Shown here in pieces: positions 33,777 through 43,882 of a stretch of 44,392 nucleotides of DNA; within the stretch, counting starts at the first letter, position 1; every line of letters begins with the position of its first letter. This stretch comes from Flavobacteriales bacterium. Lineage in GTDB: Bacteria; Bacteroidota; Bacteroidia; Flavobacteriales_D; Crocinitomicaceae. The notes beneath the pieces were generated by a model. That model was not told the origin of the DNA. It was given only the letters and a program-made list of their open reading frames with translations, and searched no databases. The translations under genes were made by a program, and so were the position numbers. The DNA is taken from NCBI GenBank assembly GCA_947488235.1, contig CANLAQ010000021.1, forward strand, positions 1 to 44,392. The letters are read 5' to 3'.

Positions 33777-34874
33777 ATGCCGAGGATGAATGTTAATGAG
33801 GTGAAATTTGATTGTTTGCATTTTCAAGGTGCCATTCCTTGTAAACCGAATAAACAGCATGGTGCTATTTGCGCTACTTGCACGAGTTATCAGCCAATTA
33901 ACACGCGTATTCTGATCATTAAATTGGGTGCTCTTGGAGATGTTATCCGCACCACACCCTTGCTGTCCAAGTTGCGCCAAGAACACGCTAATGCTCATAT
34001 TACTTGGTTGACATTGAGTCCGGATATTTTACCCGCTAATGCTATTGATACGATTTATGCTTTGGATGCGGTTTCTATTTTTGCACTTCAAAATAGCATC
34101 TTTGATATCGTTATCAATCTCGACAAGGATAAGGAAGCTTGTTTGTTAATGCAACTCATTTCAGCTGATGAAAAATATGGGTTTACTTGGAAAGATGATC
34201 ATATTGCTGCCTGCACACCTGCTGCAGAACATAAATTAATGACTGGATTTTTTGATCAAATTTCTAAGGAGAACACTAAAAGTTACCTCGAAGAAATTTT
34301 TGAAATTTGTCACTTTTCTTTTAATAAAGAACCTTATCAAATCCGTTTAAATAGTGCATTTGATAGTAAATGGAAGCAAAAATTTACCGATCTAGCAGAA
34401 GCTAAGTTAATCGTTGGACTCAATACAGGTTGTGGTCCGAGATGGAATACGCGTCTGTGGTCGGATCATCATTGGATAGATTTAGCCTTGAAATTAAAAG
34501 CAGCAGGATATTTCCCTGTTTTTTTGGGAGGTGCCTTGGAAGATGAAAAAAATAAGACTTTAGCGCTTGCCGCTGGTGTGTATTATCCGGGTAATTTTTC
34601 TCTAGAAGAGTTTATTGCAATAACCAATAATTGTTCCATGGTAGTTACTCAAGTTACCATGATGATGCATATAGCTACCGCATTGCAAAAGAAATTGGTG
34701 CTGATGAATACCATTTTCAATCCAAATGAATTTGAATTGTATGGAAGAGGAGTTTTAATTGGTCCTCCAAGTCCTTGTCGTTGCTATTTCGGAAATTCCT
34801 GCTCTGAAGCGCATCCTTGCATGTTGGATATAACTTCTGATGTTGTTCTTGAAGCATTAAGTCAACTTAATTAA
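33777..34874 (+). CDS. GT9 family glycosyltransferase with two cysteine clusters
   Basis: The 365-residue protein is a GT-B fold heptosyltransferase-type enzyme: RILIIKLGALGDVIRTTPLLSKL begins the first Rossmann domain, and LNTGCGPRWNTRLWSDHHWIDLALKLK and VVTQVTMMMHIATALQKKLVLM form the donor side. The N-terminal 36 residues hold C13-x8-C22-x9-C32-x2-C35, and C334-x-C336-x5-C342-x5-C348 lies near the C-terminus. Clusters at both ends may bind metal together or form disulfides; the N-terminal motif (FDCLHFQGAIPCKPNK) is known in a subgroup of GT9 proteins. ATG 33777 is chosen because a TTG at 33765 lies inside the -7 element; ATG 33786 is also possible. The donor sugar, likely heptose or another LPS-type sugar, is not determinable. 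The GT4 gene starts 3 bases after its stop. Confidence 0.85.
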   Translation: MPRMNVNEVKFDCLHFQGAIPCKPNKQHGAICATCTSYQPINTRILIIKLGALGDVIRTTPLLSKLRQEHANAHITWLTLSPDILPANAIDTIYALDAVSIFALQNSIFDIVINLDKDKEACLLMQLISADEKYGFTWKDDHIAACTPAAEHKLMTGFFDQISKENTKSYLEEIFEICHFSFNKEPYQIRLNSAFDSKWKQKFTDLAEAKLIVGLNTGCGPRWNTRLWSDHHWIDLALKLKAAGYFPVFLGGALEDEKNKTLALAAGVYYPGNFSLEEFIAITNNCSMVVTQVTMMMHIATALQKKLVLMNTIFNPNEFELYGRGVLIGPPSPCRCYFGNSCSEAHPCMLDITSDVVLEALSQLN

Positions 34875-34877
34875 GGA

Positions 34878-36005
34878 ATGAAAATAACTTTTCTATCTAC
34901 TTTCTATCCATTTCGCGGCGGAATTGCCCAGTTTAATGCTTTGGTGTATCGTGCGCTTGAAAAAGATAATTCTTTAGAGGCAATCACCTTTACGAGACAA
35001 TATCCTAATATTTTATTTCCAGGCAAAACGCAATTAGTCGGACCAGAGGATCAAGCGGATGTCATACCTTCCAAGTCTTGGTTGGACAGTATTAATCCGT
35101 TTACCTATTGGACAACAGGAAAAAGGATTAAAAAGAACAGTCCAGACTTAATGATCACGAAGTATTGGATGACTTTCTTTGCTCCAAGTTTGGGATTTGT
35201 ATTGGGAATGCAAGCCAAAAAAACGGTTAGGATTTCTATTTTAGACAATGTTATTCCGCATGAAAAGCGATTTTTTGACCATTGGTGCAATCGCTATTTC
35301 TTAAAAAGAAATGATGGTTTTATCGTGATGTCTGATAAAGTGAAACTAGATTTATTATCCTACCTGCCTGAGGCAAAATATCTACACATACCGCATCCAG
35401 TGTACGATCACTTTGGAGAGAAATGTTCCAAAATTGATGCTTTAAAAAAGTTGAATTTAGAGAATTTTGCGGATAAAAAAATAGTGTTGTTTTTTGGAAT
35501 TATTCGCGATTATAAGGGCTTAGATCTTTTATTGGAAGCGTTTTCGCTCTTGGATGATAGTTTTCATTTGATTGTCGCTGGAGAGGTTTATGGAAGTTTT
35601 GAGAAATATGACAGCATTATTTCTGAGCATCAATTAAAAGATAAGGTCAGTTTGTTCAATAATTATATTGGTGACGAGGAGGTTAAATTCTTTTTCTCTG
35701 CAGCGGATGTTGGTGTATTGCCATACAAATCGGCCACCCAAAGTGGCATAACCAGTATCGCTAATCATTTTGAATTGCCTTTGATTGCAACAAATGTCGG
35801 AGGTTTAGCAGAAACGATTTTACATCAAAAAACTGGGCTTATTGTTGATAAAGTAGCTCCTGACGCTCTAGCAGAAGAGCTTGCTTCTTTTTTCAAATCG
35901 AATCAACAAATTATGTTTCAAAGTGCTATTAGACAGATCAATACAGAAAACACTTGGGAAAAATTCGGAGTGAAATTACTTGAGTTCTACCGTCAATTGA
36001 AATAA
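34878..36005 (+). CDS. GT4 family glycosyltransferase
   Basis: The 375-residue protein is a GT-B retaining glycosyltransferase. The N-terminal half opens with ITFLSTFYPFRGGIAQFNALVYRAL, the acceptor-side start of GT4 enzymes, and the C-terminal half has IVLFFGIIRDYKGLDLLLEAF, VSLFNNYIGDEEVKFFFSAADVGVLPYKSATQSGITSIANHFELPLIATNVGGLAE. The GT4 E-x7-E motif is partly changed: Gln (ATQSG) stands where the first Glu is usual, as in a subgroup of Bacteroidota enzymes, and Glu follows in HFELP. It is cytoplasmic or membrane-peripheral and presumably adds a sugar in the same envelope glycan pathway as the GT2 and GT9 genes. It is 3 bases from the GT9 stop. Confidence 0.9.
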   Translation: MKITFLSTFYPFRGGIAQFNALVYRALEKDNSLEAITFTRQYPNILFPGKTQLVGPEDQADVIPSKSWLDSINPFTYWTTGKRIKKNSPDLMITKYWMTFFAPSLGFVLGMQAKKTVRISILDNVIPHEKRFFDHWCNRYFLKRNDGFIVMSDKVKLDLLSYLPEAKYLHIPHPVYDHFGEKCSKIDALKKLNLENFADKKIVLFFGIIRDYKGLDLLLEAFSLLDDSFHLIVAGEVYGSFEKYDSIISEHQLKDKVSLFNNYIGDEEVKFFFSAADVGVLPYKSATQSGITSIANHFELPLIATNVGGLAETILHQKTGLIVDKVAPDALAEELASFFKSNQQIMFQSAIRQINTENTWEKFGVKLLEFYRQLK

Positions 36006-36062
36006 TTTCCTCTTTTCTTATTCACAAATCCAATATTATTAGGTAAATAGTGGTCTATTAAG

Positions 36063-36093
36063 TTGATTTTCCCAAACCTAAATTCTATATTTG
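36063..36093 (+). promoter_or_regulatory. Promoter of secDF
   Basis: TTG at 36063-36065 and TATATTTG at 36086-36093 have a 20-base spacer, a strong Bacteroidota consensus. The ATG at 36125 lies 31 bases after the -7 element. Confidence 0.75.
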
Positions 36094-36124
36094 CAACCTT
36101 AAAAATAGAATAAAATTTGTGTAG

Positions 36125-39100
36125 ATGAGAAATAAAGGATTCTTTTGGTTTATAACGATATTACTTACTGTTGTTTGTATTTATCAATTGTCGTTCACTT
36201 GGGTAGCAGGAAATGTTGAAAAGAGAGCAAGTAAAGAGGCTGATTTAAAAGTCAATCAACTTCGTGAAGACGCAAAGAAAAATGATGGTATTGCCTATTT
36301 AGGGAATGGTACTAAGATTGATTTCAATCAGCCAGAAGCTATGGATTTAGCTAAAGCTGCTTTCGTAAATGAAATTTTACGAGAAAAAGGTAAGAAGGAA
36401 GTTTATCCAGTATTAGGTTCAACTTTCTCTGAAGTTAAGAAAAGATCATTGGCTTTCGGTTTGGATCTTGTTGGTGGAATGAGTGTTACTATGGAAATCT
36501 CGATTCCTGACTTGGTTAAAAATTATGCTAAAAATCAAAATGATCTTAAATTTAAAAAGCCTTACGAAGCTGCTTTAGCAAGAGCTAAAAATGGTGAGCC
36601 TGATTTCTTAAAAATCTTCGTTGATGAAAACAATAAGATTAATGGTAAGTCTTTTGAATTGAATAGAATTTTGAAAGGTGATGCTATTGGTATTAAATCT
36701 TCCAATGATGAGGTGATTCAATATTTTAAAAGTTTGATTTCTTCTTCCATGACAGGTGTTGAACAAATCATGAACAGAAGGATCAATCAATTTGGTGTTG
36801 CGCAACCTAACATTCAAAAAGATTTAGCAAAAAATAGATTGTATATCGAACTTCCAGGGGTTCAAGACGAAAATACGGTTGCAGAGAAATTGCAATCAAC
36901 GGCCAACTTAGAGTTTTTCGAAACCTATACGCCAACTCAAATTAAATCAGAATGGGATCTTGCAGATGCTGTTTCTCGTAGAGCTGAAGTGGCGGTAGAT
37001 CCTTCTGATACGATTGTAGCAAAAGATACTTTAGCGAAAGATACGCTTAAAAATAAATCATCTCTTAAGCCACTTGTAGGTAAGGATAAAGGTTTAAAAG
37101 ATTTAATTCAACCTGTAGGTGAATATGCTATTGGTTCTGTTTCTGGTGAAAATAAATCTGCAGTGGAAGTCCTATTGAGAAGAAGCGATGTAATGTCTAA
37201 TTTCTCTCCCTCTATTAAATTCATGTGGTCTGCAGAAGCGGAAGAAGTTAACGCTAAAACGAAGCAAGTTGCTTATATGTTATATGCATGTAAGGTTCCT
37301 GAATCGGGTAAGGCGCGTGTAAATGGTTCTCATATCGCAAAAGCTTCTACGGGATTTGATCAGAGAGATGGTAAGATTACTGTTGATCTGCAAATGACTG
37401 CTGAAGGTTCTGACGAATGGGGTAAGATGACAACTGAAAATGTAAAGCGTATTGTTGCGATTACAATGGATAATGTTGTATTTAGTGCTCCTACTGTTAT
37501 CAATCCAATTACAACAGGTAACACTCAAATTTCTGGTTCGTTTTCTTTTGAGGAAGCAGAAAGTTTAGCTGGATTACTTAATGGTGGTGCTTTACCTGCT
37601 CCTTGTACTATTCTAGAACAAATGAAGGTTGGTCCAACTATCGGTATGGAAAATTCTCGTGCTGGTTTAATTTCATTCGGATTTGCCTTTATTGCTGTTT
37701 TGTTCTATATGTTCTTTTATTATGGAAAAGCAGGTTTGGCTGCAAATATAGCCTTAGCGGTCAATGTAATATTGATCTTTGGTTGTTTGGCTTCTTTTGG
37801 AGCTGTATTGACTTTAGCGGGTATCGCAGGTATAGTACTTACCATCGGTACGGCTGTTGATGCCAATATCTTGATCTTTGAAAGGATTCGAGAGGAACAA
37901 CGCGCTGGAATGGACATGAAAGCTGCAATTGCTGTTGGATTTCAAAAAGCCTTGCCTTCTATTATTGATGCCAATGTAACGCACTTATTGGTTGCGATTA
38001 TCTTGAAGTCTTTCGGTACAGGTGAGATTGAGTCTTTCGCAACGACTTTGATCATTGGTATTTTCACTTCCATGTTCTCTGCCATCATTATTTCTAAATT
38101 GATCATTAATACTTGGTTGAATAAGAATCAAGAGATTTCATTCCATACTAAGTTCTCAAAAGGCTTGTTTCAAAACTTCCATTTTGATTGGGTAGGAAAA
38201 AGAAAGTATTTCTATATCTTCTCTATATCTGTTACACTAATTGGTATCGCAGGAATGGTGACAAGAGGATTGAAACAAAGCGTTGAGTTTACCGGTGGTA
38301 GAACTTATGTTGTAAAGTTTGAAAAGAAAGCTGATATCGAAGGAATTAGAAGTGAATTATCTAAAGTTTTCGTTGAAAACAAAGAGGTTGCTTCTATAGA
38401 TTTGAAAACCAAATCTAATGATTATAATGTTGAAATCGTTACCAATTATAAATTGAAAAACGATAAGGCAACACCTGAAGTTACTGCTAAATTGACTCAA
38501 GGTCTTGAGGAATGTAAAGCCAAAATGGGTTCCTATAAAATTGTAGAATCTAGAAGTATTTCCGCCTCTATTTCAAATGAATTGTGGTCTTCTTCAGCGA
38601 TTGCAATTACGCTTTCGATGTTAGCAATTTTTGCTTATATCTTAATTCGTTTCGGTCATTGGCAATATTCGATTGGTGCTATTGTTGGTTTAGCACATGA
38701 TGCCTTCTTCGTAATTTCGATTTTCTCTTTATTTCACGGTTATTTACCGTTTAGTTTAGATGTGAATCAAGCGTTTATTGCTGCAATTCTGACAGTCATA
38801 GGATATTCCATGAACGACACCGTCATTGTATTTGATAGGATTCGAGAGAATTTGAGAAAAAGTGGTCCGGACGATCACCACTATGAAATTATCAATAGAT
38901 CATTGAATACTACGCTAAGTAGAACTTTTAATACATCCATGATTTTATTCGTTGTTGTATTAATCATGTTCATTTTCGGTGGACCAGCAATCAAAGGATT
39001 CTTGTTCGCATTGTTAGTAGGTGTTGTTATTGGAACATACTCCTCTTTATGTGTTGCAACTCCAATTCTTATTGACTTCTCTAAGCGATTGAAAGCTTAA
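36125..39100 (+). CDS. secDF: Fused protein translocase subunit SecDF
   Basis: The 991-residue protein joins SecD and SecF in one chain. The N-terminal membrane segment (GFFWFITILLTVVCIYQLSFTWV) leads to FGLDLVGGMSVTMEIS (SecD motif D1), a large periplasmic P1 domain with an insertion rich in Lys and Asp near 300-330 (DTIVAKDTLAKDTLKNKS), then the SecD membrane bundle with DANILIFERIREEQRAGM (the D4-type motif with the proton-carrying Asp). The SecF half starts near 690 and has VEFTGGRTYVVKF, a smaller periplasmic domain, and MNDTVIVFDRIRENLRK. It uses proton flow to pull exported proteins across the inner membrane after SecYEG, and so serves the many signal-peptide proteins nearby. It has its own promoter and a terminator. 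Confidence 0.96.
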   Translation: MRNKGFFWFITILLTVVCIYQLSFTWVAGNVEKRASKEADLKVNQLREDAKKNDGIAYLGNGTKIDFNQPEAMDLAKAAFVNEILREKGKKEVYPVLGSTFSEVKKRSLAFGLDLVGGMSVTMEISIPDLVKNYAKNQNDLKFKKPYEAALARAKNGEPDFLKIFVDENNKINGKSFELNRILKGDAIGIKSSNDEVIQYFKSLISSSMTGVEQIMNRRINQFGVAQPNIQKDLAKNRLYIELPGVQDENTVAEKLQSTANLEFFETYTPTQIKSEWDLADAVSRRAEVAVDPSDTIVAKDTLAKDTLKNKSSLKPLVGKDKGLKDLIQPVGEYAIGSVSGENKSAVEVLLRRSDVMSNFSPSIKFMWSAEAEEVNAKTKQVAYMLYACKVPESGKARVNGSHIAKASTGFDQRDGKITVDLQMTAEGSDEWGKMTTENVKRIVAITMDNVVFSAPTVINPITTGNTQISGSFSFEEAESLAGLLNGGALPAPCTILEQMKVGPTIGMENSRAGLISFGFAFIAVLFYMFFYYGKAGLAANIALAVNVILIFGCLASFGAVLTLAGIAGIVLTIGTAVDANILIFERIREEQRAGMDMKAAIAVGFQKALPSIIDANVTHLLVAIILKSFGTGEIESFATTLIIGIFTSMFSAIIISKLIINTWLNKNQEISFHTKFSKGLFQNFHFDWVGKRKYFYIFSISVTLIGIAGMVTRGLKQSVEFTGGRTYVVKFEKKADIEGIRSELSKVFVENKEVASIDLKTKSNDYNVEIVTNYKLKNDKATPEVTAKLTQGLEECKAKMGSYKIVESRSISASISNELWSSSAIAITLSMLAIFAYILIRFGHWQYSIGAIVGLAHDAFFVISIFSLFHGYLPFSLDVNQAFIAAILTVIGYSMNDTVIVFDRIRENLRKSGPDDHHYEIINRSLNTTLSRTFNTSMILFVVVLIMFIFGGPAIKGFLFALLVGVVIGTYSSLCVATPILIDFSKRLKA

Positions 39101-39117
39101 TAAGTAATAATGTATTT

Positions 39118-39144
39118 AAAAGCCGGCTTTTGTCGGCTTTTTTT
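39118..39144 (+). terminator. Intrinsic terminator after secDF
   Basis: The stem AAAAGCCG (39118-39125) pairs with CGGCTTTT (39134-39141), with an 8-base loop, followed by a T-run to 39144. It lies 17 bases after the secDF stop and is the clearest intrinsic terminator in the window. Confidence 0.85.
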
Positions 39145-39241
39145 ATGTCTATTAATTTATAAATATCAACTTCTGGTCATAAGATGCTATTGCCTAATGA
39201 TTTTCAACGAAAAGTAGTTTATAACTCGTTTATAATCAATG

Positions 39242-39271
39242 TTGAGTGACTTGCTTATCCTATTATATTTG
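39242..39271 (+). promoter_or_regulatory. Promoter of the parE-parC operon
   Basis: TTG at 39242-39244 and TATATTTG at 39264-39271 have a 19-base spacer, the canonical Bacteroidota arrangement. The ATG of parE at 39297 lies 25 bases downstream. Confidence 0.75.
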
Positions 39272-39296
39272 TTTGAATACATTTCATTAGAATAAA

Positions 39297-41183
39297 ATGA
39301 GCGAAAATCAATATACAGAAGATAATATCCGTTCCCTAGATTGGAAAGAACATATTCGCTTGCGACCAGGTATGTACATTGGAAAGTTGGGCGATGGCGC
39401 TGCAGCTGATGATGGGATCTATATTCTTGCAAAAGAAGTGATTGACAATTGCATCGATGAATATGTGATGGGGAATGGAAAGAAGGTGGAGATTAAGGTG
39501 AAAGATGGGAAGGTTTCTATTAGAGATTATGGACGCGGTATTCCACTTGGAAAGGTAGTTGAAGTAGTTTCTAAAATGAATACGGGTGGAAAATACGATT
39601 CAAAAGCCTTTAAGAAATCTGTAGGTTTAAATGGAGTAGGTACAAAAGCAGTTAATGCGCTATCCTCTCATTTTATGCTTTACTCGGTTAGAGATGGAGA
39701 GAAAAAAGAAGCGAAATTTGAACGGGGTAATTTAATAAGTGAGTCTGCGGTTGAAAAAACAGAGGAACTGAATGGAACCTATGTAGAGTTTATTCCAGAT
39801 GATATTATTTTTAAAAAATATGCTTATAAAACGGCGTATCTTGAGAAAATGATCTGGAATTATTGCTACTTGAATAGAGGGCTTTCAATTCATTTTAATG
39901 GCGAACGCTTTCAGTCAAAAGATGGTTTAAAGGATTTATTAGAGAATAACATGGATGGAGATCCATTGTACCCCATCATACATATTGAAGACGAAGATAT
40001 CGAAGTAGCTTTTACACACGGTAAAACTTATGGTGAAGACTATTATTCTTTCGTTAATGGTCAACATACTACTCAAGGTGGAACGCATCAAAGTGCTTTT
40101 CGTGAATCGGTTGCTAAGGTGATTCGTGATTTTTATAATAAAAACTATGAAGCTTCTGATATTAGACAATCGATTGTTGCTGCTATTGCAGTAAAAGTTG
40201 TGGAGCCTGTATTTGAGTCTCAAACTAAAACAAAATTAGGGTCTCAAGAAATTGAGCCAGGTGGAAAATCAATGCGCGCTTTTATAAATGATTTTCTAAA
40301 AGATAAACTGGATAATTATTTACACAGAAATCCAGAGGTAGCAGAAACGATTGAAAAGAAAATTAAGCAATCTGAACGCGAACGAAAAGAATTGGCTGGA
40401 ATTCGAAAAATTGCAAGAGATAGATCCAAAAAATCAAGTGTACACAATAAAAAATTAAGAGATTGTCGTATTCATCTCCCTGATCTAAAAGATCTGCGTC
40501 GTGAAGAAACTACGCTGTTTATTACCGAGGGTGATTCTGCAAGTGGTTCCATTACGAAATCCCGAGATGTGAATACACAAGCAGTATTTTCTCTTCGTGG
40601 TAAACCACTCAATTGTTATGGTTTGACCAAAAAAGTGGTTTATGAAAATGAGGAGTTTAATCTCATTCAAGCTGCCCTAGATATTGAAGAAGAAATGGAT
40701 AACCTGCGGTATAATAAAATTGTTATCGCTACAGATGCTGATGTTGATGGTATGCATATTCGAATGCTGCTCTTGACTTTCTTCCTGCAGTTTTTTCCTG
40801 ATCTTGTTAAAAGGAATCATGTTTATGTGCTTCAAACGCCACTGTTTAGAGTTCGAAATAAGAAGAAAACTTTATATTGTTATTCAGAGGATGAGCGAAA
40901 GAAAGCAATGGAGGAAATTGGCAAGCATGCTGAAATCACCCGATTTAAAGGACTAGGTGAGATTTCTCCAGATGAATTTATTCATTTTATTGGAGAAGAT
41001 ATTCGTCTCGAACCAGTTCTTCTAACTAAAGATGCTTCGATAGATTCTATCTTGTCTTATTATATGGGTAAAAATACGCAAGAGCGTCAAGAATTTATTA
41101 TTGATAATTTGCGCGTTGAAAAGGATCCTGCTGAAATGGCTGGGGTCCAAAGTGATGATACTGATTTAGAAATAGCTTCGTAG
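39297..41183 (+). CDS. parE: DNA topoisomerase IV subunit B
   Basis: The 628-residue protein has the full type IIA topoisomerase B layout: GHKL ATPase with [20 protein letters not shown] and [15 protein letters not shown]; a transducer with [10 protein letters not shown]; and TOPRIM with E411 in [10 protein letters not shown] and D480/D482/D484 in [12 protein letters not shown]. It ends with [18 protein letters not shown]. The length and the adjoining parC-like gene with an acidic tail fit topoisomerase IV, which decatenates sister chromosomes. Gyrase B in these bacteria is usually a separate gene near 640-650 residues, so gyrB is the main alternative; the parE-parC pair in one operon argues for ParE. 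The partner gene starts 2 bases after the stop. Confidence 0.9.
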   Translation: MSENQYTEDNIRSLDWKEHIRLRPGMYIGKLGDGAAADDGIYILAKEVIDNCIDEYVMGNGKKVEIKVKDGKVSIRDYGRGIPLGKVVEVVSKMNTGGKYDSKAFKKSVGLNGVGTKAVNALSSHFMLYSVRDGEKKEAKFERGNLISESAVEKTEELNGTYVEFIPDDIIFKKYAYKTAYLEKMIWNYCYLNRGLSIHFNGERFQSKDGLKDLLENNMDGDPLYPIIHIEDEDIEVAFTHGKTYGEDYYSFVNGQHTTQGGTHQSAFRESVAKVIRDFYNKNYEASDIRQSIVAAIAVKVVEPVFESQTKTKLGSQEIEPGGKSMRAFINDFLKDKLDNYLHRNPEVAETIEKKIKQSERERKELAGIRKIARDRSKKSSVHNKKLRDCRIHLPDLKDLRREETTLFITEGDSASGSITKSRDVNTQAVFSLRGKPLNCYGLTKKVVYENEEFNLIQAALDIEEEMDNLRYNKIVIATDADVDGMHIRMLLLTFFLQFFPDLVKRNHVYVLQTPLFRVRNKKKTLYCYSEDERKKAMEEIGKHAEITRFKGLGEISPDEFIHFIGEDIRLEPVLLTKDASIDSILSYYMGKNTQERQEFIIDNLRVEKDPAEMAGVQSDDTDLEIAS

Positions 41184-41185
41184 AT

Positions 41186-43882
41186 ATGGCGGAAGAGGAA
41201 ATAGAAGATAATTTAAATCACGATGGTGATGAACATAATCCTTTTGAAGGAAAAAAAGTCGATGAGAAAATAATTCCCGTTGGTGGATTGTATGAAAATT
41301 GGTTTTTGGATTATGCAAGTTATGTAATTCTTGAACGCGCTGTCCCAGCGTTAATGGATGGTTTAAAACCTGTTCAAAGAAGAATCCTTCATTCCATGAA
41401 AGAATTGGAAGATGGAAGGTACAATAAGGTAGCCAATATTATCGGAAATACCATGAAGTACCATCCACATGGTGATGCTTCGATTGGGGATGCCTTGGTG
41501 CAGTTGGGACAAAAAGATTTATTAATAGATTGTCAAGGAAACTGGGGAAATACACTTACTGGTGATGGTGCAGCCGCTGCGCGTTATATTGAAGCACGAC
41601 TTTCGAAATTTGCACTGCATGTTGCTTTCAATCCTAAAACTACCAATTGGCTGACCTCTTATGATGGTCGTAACAAGGAGCCAGAACAATTACCAATGAA
41701 ATTCCCCTTACTTTTGGCTCAAGGAGCTGAAGGAATTGCGGTAGGTATGGCATGTAAATTCTTACCTCATAATTTCATTGAATTAATTGACCAGTCCATT
41801 AATCATTTGCGTGGAAAAAAAGTGGAGATTTTACCCGATTTTCCAAATGGTGGAATGGCTGATTTTAGTGGCTACAATGATGGACTAAGAGGTGGGCGCG
41901 TTCGAGTAAGAGCGAAAATCAAAAAAGTAGATAATAAGACTTTGATTATTCACGAAATTCCACTCGGAACTACAACAAGTTCTTTGATTGAATCCGTGCT
42001 CAAAGCGAACGATAAAGGGAAAATTAAAATCAAAAAGATTGAAGATAATACTTCATCTATTGCTGAAATAATTGTTCATCTTGCACCAGGAGTTTCACCA
42101 GATAAATCTATAGATGCACTTTATGCCTTTACGGATTGTGAGATTTCAATTTCTCCGAACTCTTCCATAATTGATGGCGATCGACCAAGATTTATTGGTG
42201 TGTCTGAAATATTGCGTATCAATACGGATCATACAGTGCGCTTACTTAAATTGGAATTGGAAATCAAATTAGATGAATTGGAAAGACAGTGGCATTTCTC
42301 GACACTTGAAAAGCTGTTTATTAACCATGAAATGTACATTGATTTCAAACTTTATTCTGATAAAGAAGCGCTTTATGAATATTTATATGCTTCCTTCTTA
42401 CCGTTTAAAAAGCAATTGATTAGAACCATTGTTGATGAAGATCTGCAGAGACTGACTCAAATTCCTATGATTCGTATTACGCGTTTTGATGCATTTAAAG
42501 CAGATGATGCCTTGCTGAAAATTGAGGAGGAGATGGAGATTGTGAAAGCTCATCTTGCCAACTTGGTGGAATATGCAATCGAGTATTTTAAGGATTTGAA
42601 AAAGCGCTTTGGTCCTGGGAAAGAACGCAAAACTGAAATTAAAGCTTTCGATACCATCAATGCTACGAAAGTAATTATTGCGAATAGAAAATTATATGTT
42701 GATTATGAAGAAGGCTTCATTGGTTATGGACTTAAGAAAAATGATCCAGTAAGCGATTGCTCTGAAATTGATGATATCATTTGTTTCTTTGCTAGTGGAA
42801 AAATGATGGTTTCTAAAGTTTCTGATAAGAAATTTGTAGGTAAAGACCTTATTTTTGCTAGTGTATGGAAGAAAGGGGATACGAGAACTATTTACCATTT
42901 ATTTTATCAAGATGGATTGGGTGGAGCCACCATGATGAAACGATTCTATGTAAATTCAATTACTCGAGATACTGAATATGATTTAACGAAAGGTGTTAAA
43001 GGTTCTAAAATGCTCTATTTCTCTGTGCATCCAAATGGAGAGAGGGAAGTAGTTAGTGTAATGCTCCGACCAAGACCACATCTCAAAAGATTGCGATTTG
43101 ATATCGATTTAGGAGAGTTATTGATCAAAGGAAGAAATTCTGCTGGAAATCGTGTTACTAAGGAAATTGTTCAGAAAATTATCCAAAAAGAGGTGGGAGG
43201 ATCTACCTTGGCAGCGCGTAAAATTTGGTATGATTCCATTGTTGGTCGACTTAATGATGAAGGAAGAGGAAAGTTTTTAGGCTCTTTTAAAGGAAATGAT
43301 AAGTTGTTGACCCTTTATAAAAATGGTGATTATCGCTTGAGTTCTTTTGATCTATCTACTCATTTTGATGAAGATAAAATTCATATTGAAAAATGGATTC
43401 AAGATCGACCGATTTCAGCAGTCTATTTTGATGCTGAAAAAGATTTGCATTTTGTAAAACGCTTTATTTGTGAAATTACAGCAGATAAAAGGGTTTCGTT
43501 TATTAGTGAAATTGCAGGTTCTTATTTAGATACTGTTTCAACCGCTTTTAGACCTGAAATTAAAATAGTGTACAATAAACTATTGAAGGAAACCAAGAAT
43601 CTTGCCGATACAGTCCTCAATATGGCGGATCTAATTGAGGTTAAAGGTATGAAAGCTCAAGGAAATCAAATCACCAAATTAAAGGTGAAGGAAATTGTAC
43701 TTACACATCCAATTGATGAAAGTCCTGAAGCTTGGCCTATTGAAGAGGAAGTGCTTGTATTGAGTGAAGATGCTGAAGATATTGAAGACATGGATGATGC
43801 AGCTGAAATACCTACAATGGAATGGGACATAACGAAAGAAGAGGAGGAAGACGATCAAATGAAATTGTTCGATGAAGAATAG
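41186..43882 (+). CDS. parC: DNA topoisomerase IV subunit A
   Basis: The 898-residue protein has the breakage-reunion domain with RAVPALMDGLKPVQRRIL, GNTMKYHPHGDASIGDALV and the catalytic tyrosine Y134 in AAARYIEARLSKFA (Ile stands where most homologues have Thr). The coiled-coil gate (about 370-480, VRLLKLELEIKLDELERQ) follows, and then a divergent C-terminal DNA-wrapping region that lacks an obvious GyrA box (QRRGGKG type), as expected for ParC. The tail is acidic (EEEEDDQMKLFDEE). It cuts and rejoins duplex DNA as part of topoisomerase IV with ParE, whose stop lies 2 bases upstream. Its end overlaps the start of the next gene by 11 bases. The first 20 residues are acidic and unstructured in appearance. 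Confidence 0.91.
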   Translation: MAEEEIEDNLNHDGDEHNPFEGKKVDEKIIPVGGLYENWFLDYASYVILERAVPALMDGLKPVQRRILHSMKELEDGRYNKVANIIGNTMKYHPHGDASIGDALVQLGQKDLLIDCQGNWGNTLTGDGAAAARYIEARLSKFALHVAFNPKTTNWLTSYDGRNKEPEQLPMKFPLLLAQGAEGIAVGMACKFLPHNFIELIDQSINHLRGKKVEILPDFPNGGMADFSGYNDGLRGGRVRVRAKIKKVDNKTLIIHEIPLGTTTSSLIESVLKANDKGKIKIKKIEDNTSSIAEIIVHLAPGVSPDKSIDALYAFTDCEISISPNSSIIDGDRPRFIGVSEILRINTDHTVRLLKLELEIKLDELERQWHFSTLEKLFINHEMYIDFKLYSDKEALYEYLYASFLPFKKQLIRTIVDEDLQRLTQIPMIRITRFDAFKADDALLKIEEEMEIVKAHLANLVEYAIEYFKDLKKRFGPGKERKTEIKAFDTINATKVIIANRKLYVDYEEGFIGYGLKKNDPVSDCSEIDDIICFFASGKMMVSKVSDKKFVGKDLIFASVWKKGDTRTIYHLFYQDGLGGATMMKRFYVNSITRDTEYDLTKGVKGSKMLYFSVHPNGEREVVSVMLRPRPHLKRLRFDIDLGELLIKGRNSAGNRVTKEIVQKIIQKEVGGSTLAARKIWYDSIVGRLNDEGRGKFLGSFKGNDKLLTLYKNGDYRLSSFDLSTHFDEDKIHIEKWIQDRPISAVYFDAEKDLHFVKRFICEITADKRVSFISEIAGSYLDTVSTAFRPEIKIVYNKLLKETKNLADTVLNMADLIEVKGMKAQGNQITKLKVKEIVLTHPIDESPEAWPIEEEVLVLSEDAEDIEDMDDAAEIPTMEWDITKEEEEDDQMKLFDEE

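Noticed and set aside
39297..43882. Calling the two topoisomerase genes gyrB-gyrA
   Set aside because: The A subunit lacks an obvious GyrA box and has an acidic tail, and the two genes are adjacent, which suits parE-parC. The choice is not absolute without the gyrase genes for comparison.
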